Part shown: piece by piece, positions 1 to 12,275 of the stretch
Numbering within the stretch: position 1 is the stretch's first letter
Layout of the letters: every line of letters starts with the position of its first letter
Assembly (NCBI GenBank): GCA_030789695.1
Contig: CM061132.1
Location: 32,264,418 to 32,328,417 of the forward strand
DNA: 64,000 nt
Origin: Scilla litardierei
Taxonomy: Eukaryota; Streptophyta; Magnoliopsida; Asparagales; Asparagaceae
Direction of reading: 5' to 3'
Made by a program: the position numbers and the translations under genes
The notes under the pieces: model-generated
What the model was told of the DNA's origin: nothing
What the model saw: the letters and a program-made list of their open reading frames with translations, nothing else
The model's database searches: none

Positions 1-519
1 CCTAAGCATAACCCCACGTCCGATAGCCCCCTCTCCTCTCTCCTCGCTTCCACCACCGTGACCCCCTCCTCCCACGTTCACTCTGTCCCTCAGCGGCACC
101 CCGACCCCATCTCCCCTCCACCGGAGCTCGCCGCCTGCCTCCGACGAAGCGCCCAGCCCGCAGACCCTGCTTTCCCTCTTCTTCGATCAACCCCCACACC
201 ACACGCCTCCGCCACTCGCTGCTCCAGCCCCGACGACCGCCTGCCATCGACCTCCTCCGCTCCACCTCAACCACGTCGCTGTCGCCTTCGTCGACCGCCT
301 CCGTCGCCGCACACCACCTCCGAACTCGCCCATCGCTCGCATCCCCTCGTCCGTACACTGTAGCTCCGTTGCCATTGCTGCATCACCTCAACACCGTCGC
401 AAGCCACTGTTCCGCCCCGCCGCAGTCCCCGCTCGCAGCCGCAAGCCGCCGCCGTCGTCGTCGAACGAGGAACTCCTCACTGCAGTACGTCGCAGTACGT
501 CGGAGGGGGGGAACGTAAA
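1..519. other. GC-rich stretch with no recognisable gene
   Basis: The first 500 bases are C- and G-rich with many CCG/CGC triplets. They are open in several frames at once, which is what base composition alone gives, and no conserved protein is recognisable. A polypurine run (502-512, GGAGGGGGGGA) closes the stretch just before the putative LTR at 520. It could be the polypurine tract of a gypsy element whose internal part lies outside the window. Confidence 0.35.
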
Positions 520-2183
520 TGTTTTAATATTAATACATATCAAAATACATATCAAAATACGTATTTAAATACGTATAGAAATACGTATAGTATAGACCGA
601 TCGTAATAAATTCGTAGTAAATTGTACAGGCCTCAGAAAATACGAGACAAGGCCCAGAAAATCAGAAACAACGAAACGGACTCATTGGCACTAGTTTCAT
701 TGCCAAAAGACAAGTACATCTACCACATTGATTTTTCAAAGATAAAACCCAATAACGCTACTTTCGATTAAAAATTCATTTCACATGATTTTCACATACA
801 CTGTTGTACGAAAAAAATATATGTTAAAGTACTAGTTAATACGGTCGTTTTAACCCCTTGTTGGAAGAATTCCGACGTACGGTTTGCTCTAGAGAAATCT
901 TTGAAAAATATAATGAAAAATCGTTTCCTCGTTTTTAATTAGTTTTTGGGTCATATAAATTAAGAAAAATCCCCATTAATTATTTTAAGATCTTGAAAGA
1001 TGTTTACTAGCCTTAAAAATATTTTAAACTTATTTATCCGCATTTGCTTAGTCAAAACCGTTTTCTATGCTCGTTTCTTTAAATTATTGTGCATTTCTAT
1101 ACTTCGTATAATTGAGTAACTAAATCAAAAAACTGTAAAATTGGTTGAGATTATTGAATAGACCGATGAGATATTATACGCATCTAATATGATGCAAATA
1201 AACTGAATAGAATGAATGGAATATGGAACTTCAATATAAATAGATAGTACACGTACTTTTGACCCATCACTTGACTTGACCCGTGGGATTGTGGTAGTCT
1301 ATGATCACAAGTGTTACGGAGTGACTTTATGCACCCAACCGAATACATCCAACACATTACGGAGTTTAGAGCTTGACCGTCGCCCTATGGGGTCGATGAG
1401 CAGCGTCACGGATTGGCTCCCGTCACTGGGCACATGTTGGTCATTTCTCCTACTCTTGGACTTGGACTTATCACTAGAATAGATTGGTTATTAAATATTG
1501 TTCTAACCTCTTCTTCTACAGGTTGCTACAACGTTACAGTTATGTTATCAAATGCTAAATTGTTACAGGTTACTAATTGTATTGCAAATTGCTATCAAAT
1601 GATTAAATTGCTGCAGGTTGCCAATTGCTGTGAATGATTAACTGCTATAACCCTCTTAAATTAAATTTATTGCGTGCCTTTAGTTCAGCTTGGTTTAATT
1701 AAAATACTTAACGTTTGTTTTTGAGATTATCTTGCCGAGTAAATCTTGCTGACAGACATTTCACTTTATTGTTTTACGAAATATCCGTCAGGTATCGATA
1801 GTGAGTTCTCTGACGACATTGCTGCAGAAGTCGAACCAGTGCTTGAAGAATACGTTGAGTACCTATCTGCTGAAGACTAGACGATTACCTTCGCGACTTC
1901 ACCTTTAAATATATGAAATAATGTAATTTGTGTACTTTGTTGATTTGGCCATACTAAGTCTATGTTGTACTTTACTTTCAGATACTTTGGTATTGTAATA
2001 ATGTCATCTGTACTATTTCTTATAAGCATGCAAGATCCTGCCACTTATTTCACAGACGCGTTATTGTGTTTAAGCCAAGGAGGAAGAAAAGAAAAGAAAA
2101 GAAAAAAACTCCTCCTTATTTTAAGTACATCGTGGGCCCATTCGCGTCCTCGCTCCCGGTAGAATGGGAATCGGGGCATGACA
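520..2183 (+). mobile_element. Del/Tekay-like Ty3/gypsy LTR (solo or 3' LTR)
   Basis: The stretch begins TGTTTTAATA after a polypurine run and ends GGGGCATGACA, the usual TG...CA limits. Inside are sequences I associate with plant Del/Tekay LTRs: a CTTGCCGAGTA element near 1732 and a short acidic reading frame ending in TAG near 1879. No second LTR, primer-binding site or target duplication is evident, so it may be a solo or decayed copy. The left limit is uncertain. No coding gene is supported in this stretch. Confidence 0.45.
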
Positions 2184-2334
2184 GTGCGGTTACCGATGCA
2201 AATGGTGGTGGTTCAACATGTCCGATGATCAAGGTGAGTGCAAATATAGCTGGTGCTAGAGCTGTATTGAAGGAGGATGTGGACTTTGCAGTAGGGTAGA
2301 CTGTTGATTTTAGGTTGTAAAATTAGATTCACAA

Positions 2335-2660
2335 CAGTCAGACGTCTGGAGTAGTGTGTCTAGAAGTCTGGACGGGACCAGACGTCTGGCAGCTTGGTCC
2401 CAGACGTCTGATGTATCTGTTTTCTTTCCTTCTCACACGCTGCAAGACACCTGGAGCATTTAGGTCAGAAGTCTGACCGTATGTTAGACGTCTGGGAGGT
2501 TTTCTCCAGACGCCTGAGTCGCGGCCAGTGGGTTAGATCTCACTCTCTGTTGAATAATAATGTCTGTTCAGTCATTTGTCCGAGCGTCAGGAGTTCATCT
2601 CCCAGACGTTTGAACAACGGGCCAAACGTTTGGGAGGATAACTCCAGACATCTGATGCCG
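2335..2660. repeat. Dispersed AGACGTCT palindromes
   Basis: The 8-base palindrome AGACGTCT, often extended to CAGACGTCTGG, and its one-base variants (AGAAGTCT, AAACGTTT, AGACGCCT) recur roughly every 20-50 bases over about 330 bases. The spacing is irregular, so it is not a simple tandem array. No protein is encoded. It probably belongs to the non-coding part of a decayed transposable element that also covers 2184-2950. Confidence 0.5.
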
Positions 2661-3326
2661 ACCGACTCTATTGTATTGAAGTCATATCTCTTGTATTGAA
2701 GGAAGAGGAAGAACGGGGGTCGATGTATTTGAATCCTTGATCAAAGTGGAACCGTTTGCATCGGATTAGTGGATGTATGTGCCTAAGGGGCCAGACCAAG
2801 GTAAACTTATGTGCATATTGTTGTACTTCTTTGAGTTCTTTACTTTCATATATTATCAAGCACATTGTTCTATCACAAGATCATTGAGGGAATCGGTTGG
2901 TTGGTGCTAATTCTCTCTTTGCCCGCAAGGTGTTTGGTTTAATTCCGAATTGACCCTTGGTGTTGGACGCTTTGACCGCTTGGCCGCCGTACTCCATTGG
3001 TGTGGTAGAGATTCCAACATACACATATATGCCACATTTTCGGGGTTTCTATCCGATCTCCCTTCCTTCCTTTTCTCCGGCTAACTTAGAGGATGAGGTT
3101 TCGTCTGACCAGGTCTCCCCCTGTTCCTTCTCTCATTCTCACATCCCACTTTTTTTTATTCTCCAGTCCATTTTTTCCCAAAAGTTCCTTCTACATTCAA
3201 ACCAAAAAAAAAACAGACATAAACGTATGCATAAACCTCACTCATTGTCATAAACAACATAATATAGCTCTTCGTCCATGCATATAATCTCACCTTGTCC
3301 TCCTCTCTTGCACTAAGAGAGCCCCC

Positions 3327-5832
3327 ATGATACAAAGAAGAGTGCCGCCGTCGGGACCCCTTCTCTTCGCGGCATTCTTCTTCCTCCTCAACATCAGCCT
3401 CTCTGACGCGCAGTTCGTCCTGGATGACGGCGCAGGAGTCGGCGGGGTGGACGCCCCTCCCCCGCCAGGCCTCGACACGTGCAACGGCGTGTACATCACC
3501 TACACCTTCAACGGCCGCACCATGGAGTATCCCCACGTCAAGAACGCGTCGGCCCAGGCCTACTCGTTCAAGGCCACCGCGACCGTGCTCAATGCCATGA
3601 CCACCGATCTCAAGGGGTGGAAGCTCTTCGTGGGGTTCCAGTACCACGAGATCCTGGTGTCCGTGGACGGGGCGGTGGTCGTGGACGGGTCGGACTTCCC
3701 CGTGAACGTGGAGAACGGGACCACGCTGATGGGGTACCCCATGACCGACCTGCGCAACTCCATCGACACCGCCGGAGATATCAACCAGATCCAGGTGAAG
3801 ATCGACTTGCTCGGGACTCAGTTCGGGCTGAAAGGCAACGCCAGCATACCGATGCCCAAGAAGATCGAGCTGCTCAACGATGGGCTCAAGTGCCCCAAGC
3901 CCGCTAGGAAAGGTACGCAAAATCGAAATCAAAACGAGAATCTTCTTGTTATATGCGTATACACTCAAATTAACATGCAGGCGGATTCATGAGCGCGTGC
4001 TGCATCAAGGACCCCAAGAGCAAGAAGAAGCCGATCAAGCCGGTCAAGTTCCTGCCCCGCCAGTTCGGCGACCTGAACATGATGTACGACGTGATGACGA
4101 CCTACGGCAACAACTACCAGGCCCAGGTCACGATCGACAGCCTCAGCCCCCTCGGCCGCCTCGACAGCTGGAACCTCACCTGGGAGTGGATGCGCGGCGA
4201 GTTCATCAACTCCATGAGGGGGGCCTACACGTACCAGAAGGGCGGGTCCGAGTGCCTGTACGGCGACCAGGGCAAGTACTACAAGGACTTCGACTTCTCC
4301 AGCATCCAGAACTGCGAGCGGAAGCCCGTCATCACCGACCTCCCCCCCGAGATGGAGAAGGACAACCAGCTCGGAAACATCCCCAACTGCTGCAAGAACG
4401 GCACCCTCCTCCCCCCGGTCATGACTTCGTCGCAGTCGCAGTCGATATTCCAGCTCAACGTGTTCAAGATCCCCCCGGACATGAACCGGACCGCCCTGTA
4501 TCCGCCGCAGGGGTGGAAGATCACCGGGGTTGTGAACCCTCAATACGTTTGCGGGCCGCCTCGGAGGGTTAGCCCGACGGAGTTCCCGGACTCCGGCGGC
4601 CTCCTGTCCCATTCTTTTGCCATTTCTAGCTGGCAGGTGTGTTGCCATGATCACATCTCATGCAATATTCCATTTGGGATCGGGTTGGCTCCTACGCGTA
4701 TATGACCATGTGTGGTGGGCCACAAAGAACCAAAAAAGAATTGATCGAATGGTCCACGTTGTGTTGGACAATCACATGGTCCTAGCATTTAGGGGCCAAC
4801 CCCTACGGATTATATTCTCGTTTTTTATGTTTATCTTTCCTAATATTCCCAAGCATCATCCTCAACATTCACATCTCTTACATATGGTATATTAGAGTAA
4901 TGTATATATGTAATTCATCTACAAACATATGTATGCTTCACACATTGAGAAACCGAGAAGCATAGGAATAATGCGTGAACCATGGTCATCAGGTGGTGTG
5001 CAACATAACCAGACCAAAGCCGAAGGCCGCCAAGTGCTGCGTGTCCTTCTCAGCCTTCTACAACGAGTCCGCCGTCCCCTGCAGCACCTGTGCCTGCGGC
5101 TGCTCCGAAGACTCGACCTGCAACCAGAACGCACGGTCGCTCCTCCTCCCTCCAGAAGCCCTCCTGATCCCCCCGGAGAACCGCACCAACAAGGCCCGGG
5201 CCTGGGCGGAGCTCCAACACCTCGACCTCCCCAAAAGACTCCCCTGCGTGGACAACTGCGGCATCAGCATCAATTGGCACATCCAAGCCGATCACGAAAA
5301 AGGTACTGCAAACAAGCATGTTAAGTTGACATATAGTCCTGGCTAGCATTGTGCTAACCAGAACCACTGCTTGTTAGGCTGGTCGGCAAGAGTCACGCTC
5401 TTCAACTGGGGAGACTACACGTTCAAGGACTGGTTCACGGCGATCCGGATACCCAAGGCCTACGAAGGGTACGAGAACGTGTACTCGTTCAACGGCACGA
5501 GGCTGCCGGAGCTCAACAAGACGATCTTCTTCAACGGGCTGCCGGGTCTGACCTACCTTATGCCGATCATGGATGGCAAAGACTCTCGACCCAAGTCGGA
5601 CTATAGGGTTCCGGGCAAGCTGCAGTCGGTGATATCGTTCACGAAGAAACAGACCCCGGGGATTGACATCAAGAAGGGCGATGGGTTCCCGACTCGGATA
5701 TACTTCAACGGGGAGGAGTGCGCGTTGCCGGAGCACCTGCCGGTCGGATCTGGAGCTTGGCATCAGGCGAGGTTTGGGCTTCTGCTACCCATGGCATTGG
5801 TGGCGGCTGTGCTGTTTGTGCTAAACATGTAA
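3327..5832 (+). CDS. COBRA-like protein, COBL7/8/10/11 subgroup, GPI-anchored
   Basis: Four exons give 668 codons: 3327-3912, 3981-4636, 4993-5302 and 5378-5832, all with GT-AG introns and matching phases (1, 0, 1). COBRA-like proteins are extracellular, membrane-anchored glycoproteins that help orient or assemble cellulose. The start is followed by a hydrophobic signal peptide ending near SDAQ. Two COBRA modules follow, the first with CNGVYITYTF and YPHVKNA and the second with MMYDVMTTYG. The family cysteine motif CCVSFSAFYN lies in exon 3. The C-terminus is hydrophobic (LLLPMALVAAVLFVLNM), as needed for a GPI anchor. Length fits the long, two-module subgroup. Coding third positions are strongly GC-rich, unlike the surrounding DNA. 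No lesion is visible, so the gene looks intact. The exact orthologue within the subgroup is not settled. Confidence 0.93.
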
Positions 5833-6052
5833 AAAATATGTTCATGTAATCATTTAAAATAGGTGCAAGAGAGGAGGAGGTATTTATATAAAGCTTAGTT
5901 GGGGAAGTAGCTTCCAAATTGATTTCAAGTGCTTGTTCGTTATCATATTAGATAATGAGAAATGAAAACAATAGGCTTAGTTTGATATTTGAAAAAAAAA
6001 CTTGCTCCCCATATTACATACACGCCTCTTGCAGTGGGGGTCTTGACATCGG
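5833..6052 (+). other. 3' flank of the COBRA-like gene
   Basis: This AT-rich stretch follows the stop codon and probably holds the 3' untranslated region. I see no reading frame of note and no clear element boundary. Confidence 0.4.
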
Positions 6053-6300
6053 TTGGTTAAACATGCATGGCTTTTATTGCTTTGGTTCTCAAGAAAGAAG
6101 GTGCGAGCTCTTCCGGCAACTTTCAGGCCAATCAGTGTTCTCAATGGAGTTTACAAGACAATCACCGGGGTGTTTGCTTTCAGACTATGTACTAATGTCT
6201 CATCACTAGTAGACCCTGAACAGACTGCCTTCATTAATGGTTAAAAGACTAATTTCTTTTGGCGTAATCCATCACCCAAAATGTTGATATGCAGAAAACT
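6053..6300 (+). pseudogene. LINE reverse-transcriptase fragment
   Basis: One short open stretch carries the hallmark order of non-LTR reverse transcriptases: FRPISVLNGVYK, then PEQTAFING. In plant LINEs these correspond to the FRPISL..NC.YK and PEQ.AF..GR motifs of the polymerase domain. Only about 60 residues remain, and the frame stops just after FING, so this is a broken scrap. No poly(A) tail or target duplication was found. Confidence 0.75.
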
Positions 6301-6779
6301 CGCACGTCGTCGGATGCAAGGATCATGCATCAACAGAGAGCCCGGGTAGAGTTTCGTCCGGCTGAGATGAAAGACGCTCCCTCACCGCCTACCTGAAACA
6401 AAGAGAAGAACGGATCGAGGTGTGGCCCTCCGGTTCTCTATCAATGCTTAAGTAGTCTATTCCAAGCAGGAGGAAGGGGACTAGAGTTTTTAGCATTTGT
6501 ATACGCGTACATGTGATTTTGTTGATCTGGTGTATTTACATGCTGAGCGTTAGTTACGCCACGTCAGCAGGACTTATGGAGATTCCGAATCTTCAGCGCG
6601 TAACTAGTTCTTCAGATTGCATGGTGAATGGATAAAGGAGGGTACCCACATACTTTCAATTTAAGCACGCCTACCCATCACACAGTTGGATGCATCTGGA
6701 TGGTTTTCCGCTCATGATAGTCTGGAGAGGGGGGTCACCGGAGATCGCACAGGGCATTTATAAAAGGTGAGTTGTCAGG

Positions 6780-7130
6780 CGGAAGAACCCTTGGATGATG
6801 TAGCTAAAGGGGCTGACATCATGTATGTGTCACTGAGGTCATCCTGAGGAGACGTGCTGCTAAAGAGACGACCTTGTGGAGGTCGTCCTAGCAAGGCTAT
6901 TGTTGTTGGGGAGCTGTCCTCATGGAGGCCTTCTTCCTTGTAGAGCGTAGCTGCTGAGAGATGTGGAGATCACCTATGGGTGCAAGGATGCTAAAAGAGT
7001 CGAACTTGCTGAGGTCGTCCTTATAAGAACATTGGTGCTAAGGAGCCGACATCGTGGAGGTCATTCTTGCTAGCAAGAGGGAGACGACCACGTGGATGTC
7101 GTCCCAGTAGAATGATTCCCGACCTGGGTC
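6780..7130. repeat. Degenerate repeat of a GGAGGTCGTCCT-type unit
   Basis: A loosely conserved unit of roughly 40-60 bases recurs several times, typically a 'gctaaagagacgac' part followed by 'gtggaggtcgtcct'. Copies differ by many substitutions and small indels. It is non-coding and probably part of an old retrotransposon. Confidence 0.45.
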
Positions 7131-8780
7131 GGGAAGAGTAGATCTGCTTGGTAGAGTCATGCTGGTATACCTCGGTGGAGCTGATCTCCCAGACTACTCT
7201 TTGGGTCCTCACAGATGCACGTAGCTTCCATACCCGGACACATTGGGTCTTGCCATTAGGTCCGACTGGGACCTAGCTTAAAGAATCTCTAACACAAAAT
7301 TACAAGAAAATTCATATGAAATCATTGTGAATCTATAAATAAATATACAGAAGCATACATGAATCCATGATGATTAATTCCTTCAATCCTTGCGGTTGGC
7401 CTTCCAGATCAACACAGTTTTCCAAGAAAATTCCTTTAGTTTTCTTTATACTCTATATCTGATGATGTGATGTCAGAATAGAAAATCTTTGTTCGTGTGA
7501 TCCGGTGAACCATAACCACTATATATAGATAATAACTTTATTATCTTTGGTATTCATATTTTAACCCTTCATAAAAATAAAAATTATCGTTTAGGTTTCC
7601 ATACATTAAAGGCACACATCCTAAACAAATCACTTTTAATTGATCTTAACTTTATTTGACATCCTGTAATACATAATTATTAACATATAAGCTCAATGTT
7701 GAATTAATGATACACCAATCTTCCATTTGGGCTATGTATGCAACCTCATAATTATGGTTTACAAAAACAACCCAATGAGCTCAACTTCATAACTGTCATT
7801 ACTAAAATGTAACTATTAATCAATATGGTACGTCAATCATAACATATGATCAAAGTGGACTTTGGTACTGAAGGGTTTTCTAGGACCCTTAGGGCACAAA
7901 AACTCTATTCCCGTCATAAATCGGGCAGAACATAGACATGAAAATATTACAGCGGAAGAATAAACAAGTTAATCTAATTAACATGCAGTTAAACAATTTA
8001 ACTTAGCCCTAAGGTACAAGACCCTTAGCCAAGATCTATGCCGACTCGGGATGGATCTGACCATCCCAAGAGGGATCTAACCTACTGCGATTAAATTAAA
8101 CTAAAGCTTAAACACATACTCGGAATCTCAACCCTGGGACAGGCGAGATGTTCTGCACCGTCTTCCGAGCCGCTCCTTAAACCGCTCCCGAACCGCTCCT
8201 CGAACCGCTCCGCATCCCGAGGCGATCAATCCCCGTGTCGCCGAGCCAACCACGCGCGGGAGAAAGTTTCACGCGAGTGAAACCTTTGCCTAGATGTTGG
8301 ATCCAAATTCGAACTCCTTTGCGGCTTTGCTAGAGCCCTCAGGAGTAAGACAGAAATATAGGGAGATAGAGAAATATTAACTTAAGCCTAGATCCAAGCG
8401 TGCTCCAACATTTACGAGAGCCACTCAGATCTAGAGCTTGGGACGACTTTTGATGAGGGGAGCAGACCCCTATTTATAAAGGCGGCTGACTGCTTCCCTT
8501 TACTCAAAATCCGATGTGGGACTAAAGTTGGAGTTAATCAGTTCAATTTAGTTTGCCTTTAACAAAGGCTAAACTTCCGTGAATTTTATCTCCCTCACTG
8601 TTGAGCTTCATAATTGATACAACATATCAATTCGAAGGGCGTTCAACGATGAACACATAGGAAAAAACGGCTCGTTAATCTGAGTCCGTTTGACCCTCCA
8701 ATTGATCGTCCAAAGATCAGCCCAAACATTATATTCACAAATACAAGCAGTAGTCAAAAATTCGCACAGAACCCTAGGGT
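7131..8780. other. Non-coding stretch, probably retrotransposon-derived
   Basis: No supported coding region. From about 7850 the sequence has an LTR-like look when read on the minus strand, including a TATA-like CCTTTATAAATAGGGG around 8465-8480. I could not find a matching second LTR. Confidence 0.3.
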
Positions 8781-8784
8781 TCAG

Positions 8785-8960
8785 TGGGGCCCACCGCGCG
8801 CGCCAGCTGCATGCAGCGCACGCGCCACGAGGCGCGTGCTGCGCCTGCAGCGGGCGGGCGGGGGCCCGCCCGCTGCCAGCGGGCGCGGGCGCCCGCACTT
8901 GCTTAACGGGCGGGACGCCCGCCCGCGCCTGCGGGCTGCAGCCCTTTGCGGGCATGGGCA
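8785..8960. repeat. GC-rich clustered inverted repeats
   Basis: This very GC-rich block is packed with short perfect palindromes, for example GCGGGCGGGCG followed by CCCGCCCGC, and GGGCGCGGGCGCCC. The open frames on both strands are composition artefacts. The block can fold into several stable hairpins. Function is unknown. Confidence 0.6.
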
Positions 8961-9239
8961 AAGTCTCCTTATAGCCTCATAATTTATCATGATTTTTCAT
9001 GAATTTTTGGGTCCCTGAACGCTATTTTTATTCAATTTTAGTCCTCCAATTACCTTTTAAGGCTTATTTTAGCCCTCCCCTCTTGTTTTTTTTTGTGAAA
9101 CAAAGCATGTGGGCCTTAGGCTCGCAGTTTACTTGCGGCTTCAGGCCTGCAAGGCAGCATTTTTTTTTGAATCTGGGCTTCAGACCCAGTAGAGTTAGGG
9201 GCGGTGGCTAGGGTTAGCCGCCGCCGCCCCCTTACTGTC

Positions 9240-9545
9240 GCCGGTCGGCTATGGGGGGAGGCTACGGCTGCCCCCTCGGGGGGGCCTGCGGGGCGACGGC
9301 CGCCCCCCGCTGCGGGGGGGATGCAGCCACGGCGCCGACCGCCCCCCTGCAGGGGGGTGCGACCTCGACGACGGCCGCCCCCCATGCAGGGGGTGCGGCC
9401 TGATCGGCGGCCGCCCCCCTGCAGGGGGTGCGGCCTTCGGCGGTGGCCTTCGGCGGGGACGCCCCCCTGCAGGGGGGGTACGGCCTCGGCGCGAGCCGCC
9501 CCCCTGCAGGGGGTGCGACCTTCGGCGGCAGCGGGAGGAGGGGTT
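9240..9545. repeat. CCCCCTGCAGGGGG minisatellite
   Basis: The palindrome CCCCCTGCAGGGGG and close variants recur about every 45-55 bases, separated by GTGCGGCCT and GGCGGCCG-like linkers. All six frames are open and look proline/arginine-rich only because of this repeat, so I do not call a gene. Confidence 0.75.
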
Positions 9546-9879
9546 GATGGCCGGCGGCAAGGCCGCTGGTGGGCATGGGTAGGGTTTACACAAGAAAAAC
9601 CCTAAAAATATGACTTTTGGACGAATCAAGTTCGTCGTAGTATGCGATTAACAAATCCCATATCGATCTTGCGAGATCTATGGGTAGATCAATCATACGT
9701 ATGATAAAAACATCGTTTTTAGCGGGTTTTACCTCTATATCAGTCCTCCGGATATAGAGACGGTTGAACGAAGTCTACGCGGATGACGACGCTCGATTGA
9801 GGAAGCCTTGCACCGCACGCGTGTATCTCCCGTCTCCTTCCGCCTCCGCAACGAAAAAAATTTTTGTGGAAAATTTTTA

Positions 9880-10020
9880 GAGGCTCGTGCTGATAACGTG
9901 TTATGAATCAACTACTGAGGGAGGAGCCCCCGTCCCTTTATTTATGGGCAAGTAGGGAGAATACAAACATGTGCTACATTGATATGGGCATATCTTTAAA
10001 ATAGCACAGAACCTTAACAA
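9880..10020 (-). mobile_element. Possible retrotransposon LTR end with primer-binding region
   Basis: Read on the minus strand, a short LTR-like end with a TATA-like CATAAATAAAGGG is followed by TAACACGTTATCAGCACGAG. That string commonly opens the internal region of plant copia-type elements. No partner LTR or duplication was found, so the assignment is weak. Confidence 0.3.
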
Positions 10021-11462
10021 ACTCGGTTTATAACCGTTCACAACATATTCTATTTATTCATTTTTTTGGCAAAAAAGATAAGTTTGTAGGAAAGTATAAA
10101 TTGGGAAAGTTAAGAAGTGTGGAATCTGATGAGAGAGAAATTTGGTATAGTGTGTTCTTTTGTTGGAAAGTGTGGTTGGATTGCGGGGTTGGTAAGTTGA
10201 GATGGGTCTCACTCTGTGTAGCGTGTTCTTTTGGATTAAGAAAGTTATATGTTGGAAAGTGGTGTTGGGTCCGCTCAAATTTACTTTGTGCTATTTAAAC
10301 CTAAACTAAATACATAAAGCTAAATTAATTAATTAATATACTATTTATTTAATATTAATTATAATTAAATTAGTACGAATAGTGGTAATCAAATGTTTAA
10401 ATAGCAAGGGACCCACCCAATTCTTTCTCTCCGCTGCAAGGAAAGCAAAAAAAAACCCAAATTTCTGATGGGTTGGGGTCTCACCCTTGGTGGAATCCTT
10501 TGTATTCCTGGCTTTTGGCAGAGAAAACGAAATGCACTTGAGATTCCTAGTTCCGCCTGTCACGTAGGACAACAACCTCTCAAAAACAAATCACAAAAGA
10601 ACACACCAAAAGAAAGTGAGGTGTGATTTCAATAAACAGTGGATGAATAGTGTCCAGATCAAGAATCCTCTCCAAGTTTCGGAGAAAAGAACAGGGCTAC
10701 ACGTCAATGGTTGAAGATGTATTTAGACTACTACTTAAAAAAAGAAGGGTTTTGAAATGATAAAAAAAGACGGGTTGTCAACCCTGGCCTTTTTCGAATT
10801 TAAGGAGCTGCTGACAAACTTCAGGGCCACCCCAGCCGACTCAAAAGTGACCCGTGATGATAAAAAATGCCGACAACTTCAGCGATTTGTTCGGAAGTAG
10901 CAAGAAAATCTAGATTTTTGGGGCTCGAAATCAATATCAGTGTTTGAAGTGCTCAATTCGACAGCACATCGATTTATCGGCTTCCATCTGAACGAAGGCC
11001 GGAATTGGCGATTGCTCCCAATCTTTGGCCATATTGCTTCGATTGGTATGGCCGATCGAGGCCGGCCCCCAATCTTTGGCGATTTATCGAGACCCCTCAA
11101 AAATAGAAACATAAAAAAGACGATGACGAAAACGAAAAATCACGACACTGCAGCTAACCATCACGAGCACAGGAGCCACTGAGATCCACAGCACGCCAAC
11201 GATCTCGATCGGCAGGTACACAAAGATCTCTAAACCCTAATCACCATTCAATTCTCCCATCTCAAGAAACCCTATATTCTACCGCCTTTCAATTAGATGT
11301 TTGCCTATTTCAACTAATTTTACATTGCCTTGAATGGGAAACTCGTTAAAAAATTAAATCTTAAACTATCCTTCAGCAGAGATTGATTATTAGCTGCAAA
11401 GACCGTTGCTTTGAACTTGGAAAGCTTTGAAATTTGATTGCTGTTCTATTGAGGGTCAAGAA
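10021..11462. promoter_or_regulatory. Upstream region of the rhomboid gene
   Basis: AT-rich intergenic DNA with no supported gene. The last 300 bases probably contain the promoter and 5' untranslated region. A donor-like GGCAG|GTACAC near 11213 suggests a 5' UTR intron, but I cannot fix its acceptor. Confidence 0.35.
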
Positions 11463-12275
11463 ATGGGGAAGCCACTCATATATCAAATAATCGAAAAACC
11501 TGCTACCAGTTGTATCATAGGAATCTGCACTGCAATTTGGTTCTGCATTCAGAAGAAAAACATCGGGTATGCTAACGTGGGATTGAGCTACGAGACGGCA
11601 GTCGAGGGTCATTATTGGAGACTGATAACATCGGCCTTCTCGCATATTAGTGTGATTCATTTGGTCTTCAACATGAGTGCTCTCTGGAGCCTTGGGGCTG
11701 TTGAGCAGCTAGGACACATGGGTCTTGGTGTCGAGTACTATCTCCATTATACGCTCGTGTTGGTAGTTCTGTCGGGGATTCTTGTTCTTGGGATGTATCA
11801 TGTTCTCATTCAGAAATTTAAGTTGGATTATTACCGAAGAGTTACGGCTGTTGGGTACTCGTGTGTCGTGTTTGGATGGATGACGATCCTCGCTGCGAAG
11901 GAACCGTCTTCAAAGTTGAATCTTTTTGGTGTTCTCTCGTTGCCGATCAGCTTTGCACCCTTTGAGTCGTTGATCTTCACATCCATAATTGTTCCGCAAG
12001 CAAGTTTTGTTGGTCATTTGTCTGGAATTTTGGTTGGTTATTCTATTGCATGGGGTTTGATTCATGGCATGAACAATTATTGGGCGTTTACGATGCTAGG
12101 GTGGATTGTGCTTGTCTTCATATTGAGCCTGAAGAAGACTGGAACTTTTGACTTTTCATTTATTGAGATAGAGTCCGTTACAGATTCTTCATTGCCTACC
12201 GTGGGTTTTCCTGGCTCTAATGGCAGGACGTTGCAGATGGGAGTTCTACCTGGTGTAGGTGCTGAACTTGTGTAA
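11463..12275 (+). CDS. RBL13: Rhomboid-like intramembrane serine protease (RBL13 type)
   Basis: This intronless gene of 270 residues matches plant RHOMBOID-LIKE 13 along its whole length. Rhomboids cleave substrates within the membrane using a Ser-His dyad. The catalytic serine lies in GYSCVVFG (about residue 130) and the histidine in GHLSG (about residue 190). [19 protein letters not shown] near residue 60 is the conserved first-loop and helix-2 region. Several hydrophobic helices are evident and the C-terminal tail is polar. The frame is open from 11427, but I chose the methionine at 11463 because MGKPLIY is where family members start. No lesion is visible, so it is likely functional. Codon use is less GC-rich than in the COBRA-like gene. 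Confidence 0.92.
   Translation: MGKPLIYQIIEKPATSCIIGICTAIWFCIQKKNIGYANVGLSYETAVEGHYWRLITSAFSHISVIHLVFNMSALWSLGAVEQLGHMGLGVEYYLHYTLVLVVLSGILVLGMYHVLIQKFKLDYYRRVTAVGYSCVVFGWMTILAAKEPSSKLNLFGVLSLPISFAPFESLIFTSIIVPQASFVGHLSGILVGYSIAWGLIHGMNNYWAFTMLGWIVLVFILSLKKTGTFDFSFIEIESVTDSSLPTVGFPGSNGRTLQMGVLPGVGAELV

Noticed and set aside
58..363. Proline/arginine-rich proteins at the window start
   Set aside because: All frames are open because of GC-rich low-complexity sequence; no conserved motif.
3156..3968. A 270-codon open frame antisense to the first COBRA-like exon
   Set aside because: It is a shadow of the GC-rich COBRA-like exon. The sense strand has a signal peptide, family motifs and matching splice sites.
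9204..9629. Overlapping Pro/Gly/Arg-rich open frames on both strands
   Set aside because: They are read from the CCCCCTGCAGGGGG minisatellite in every frame.
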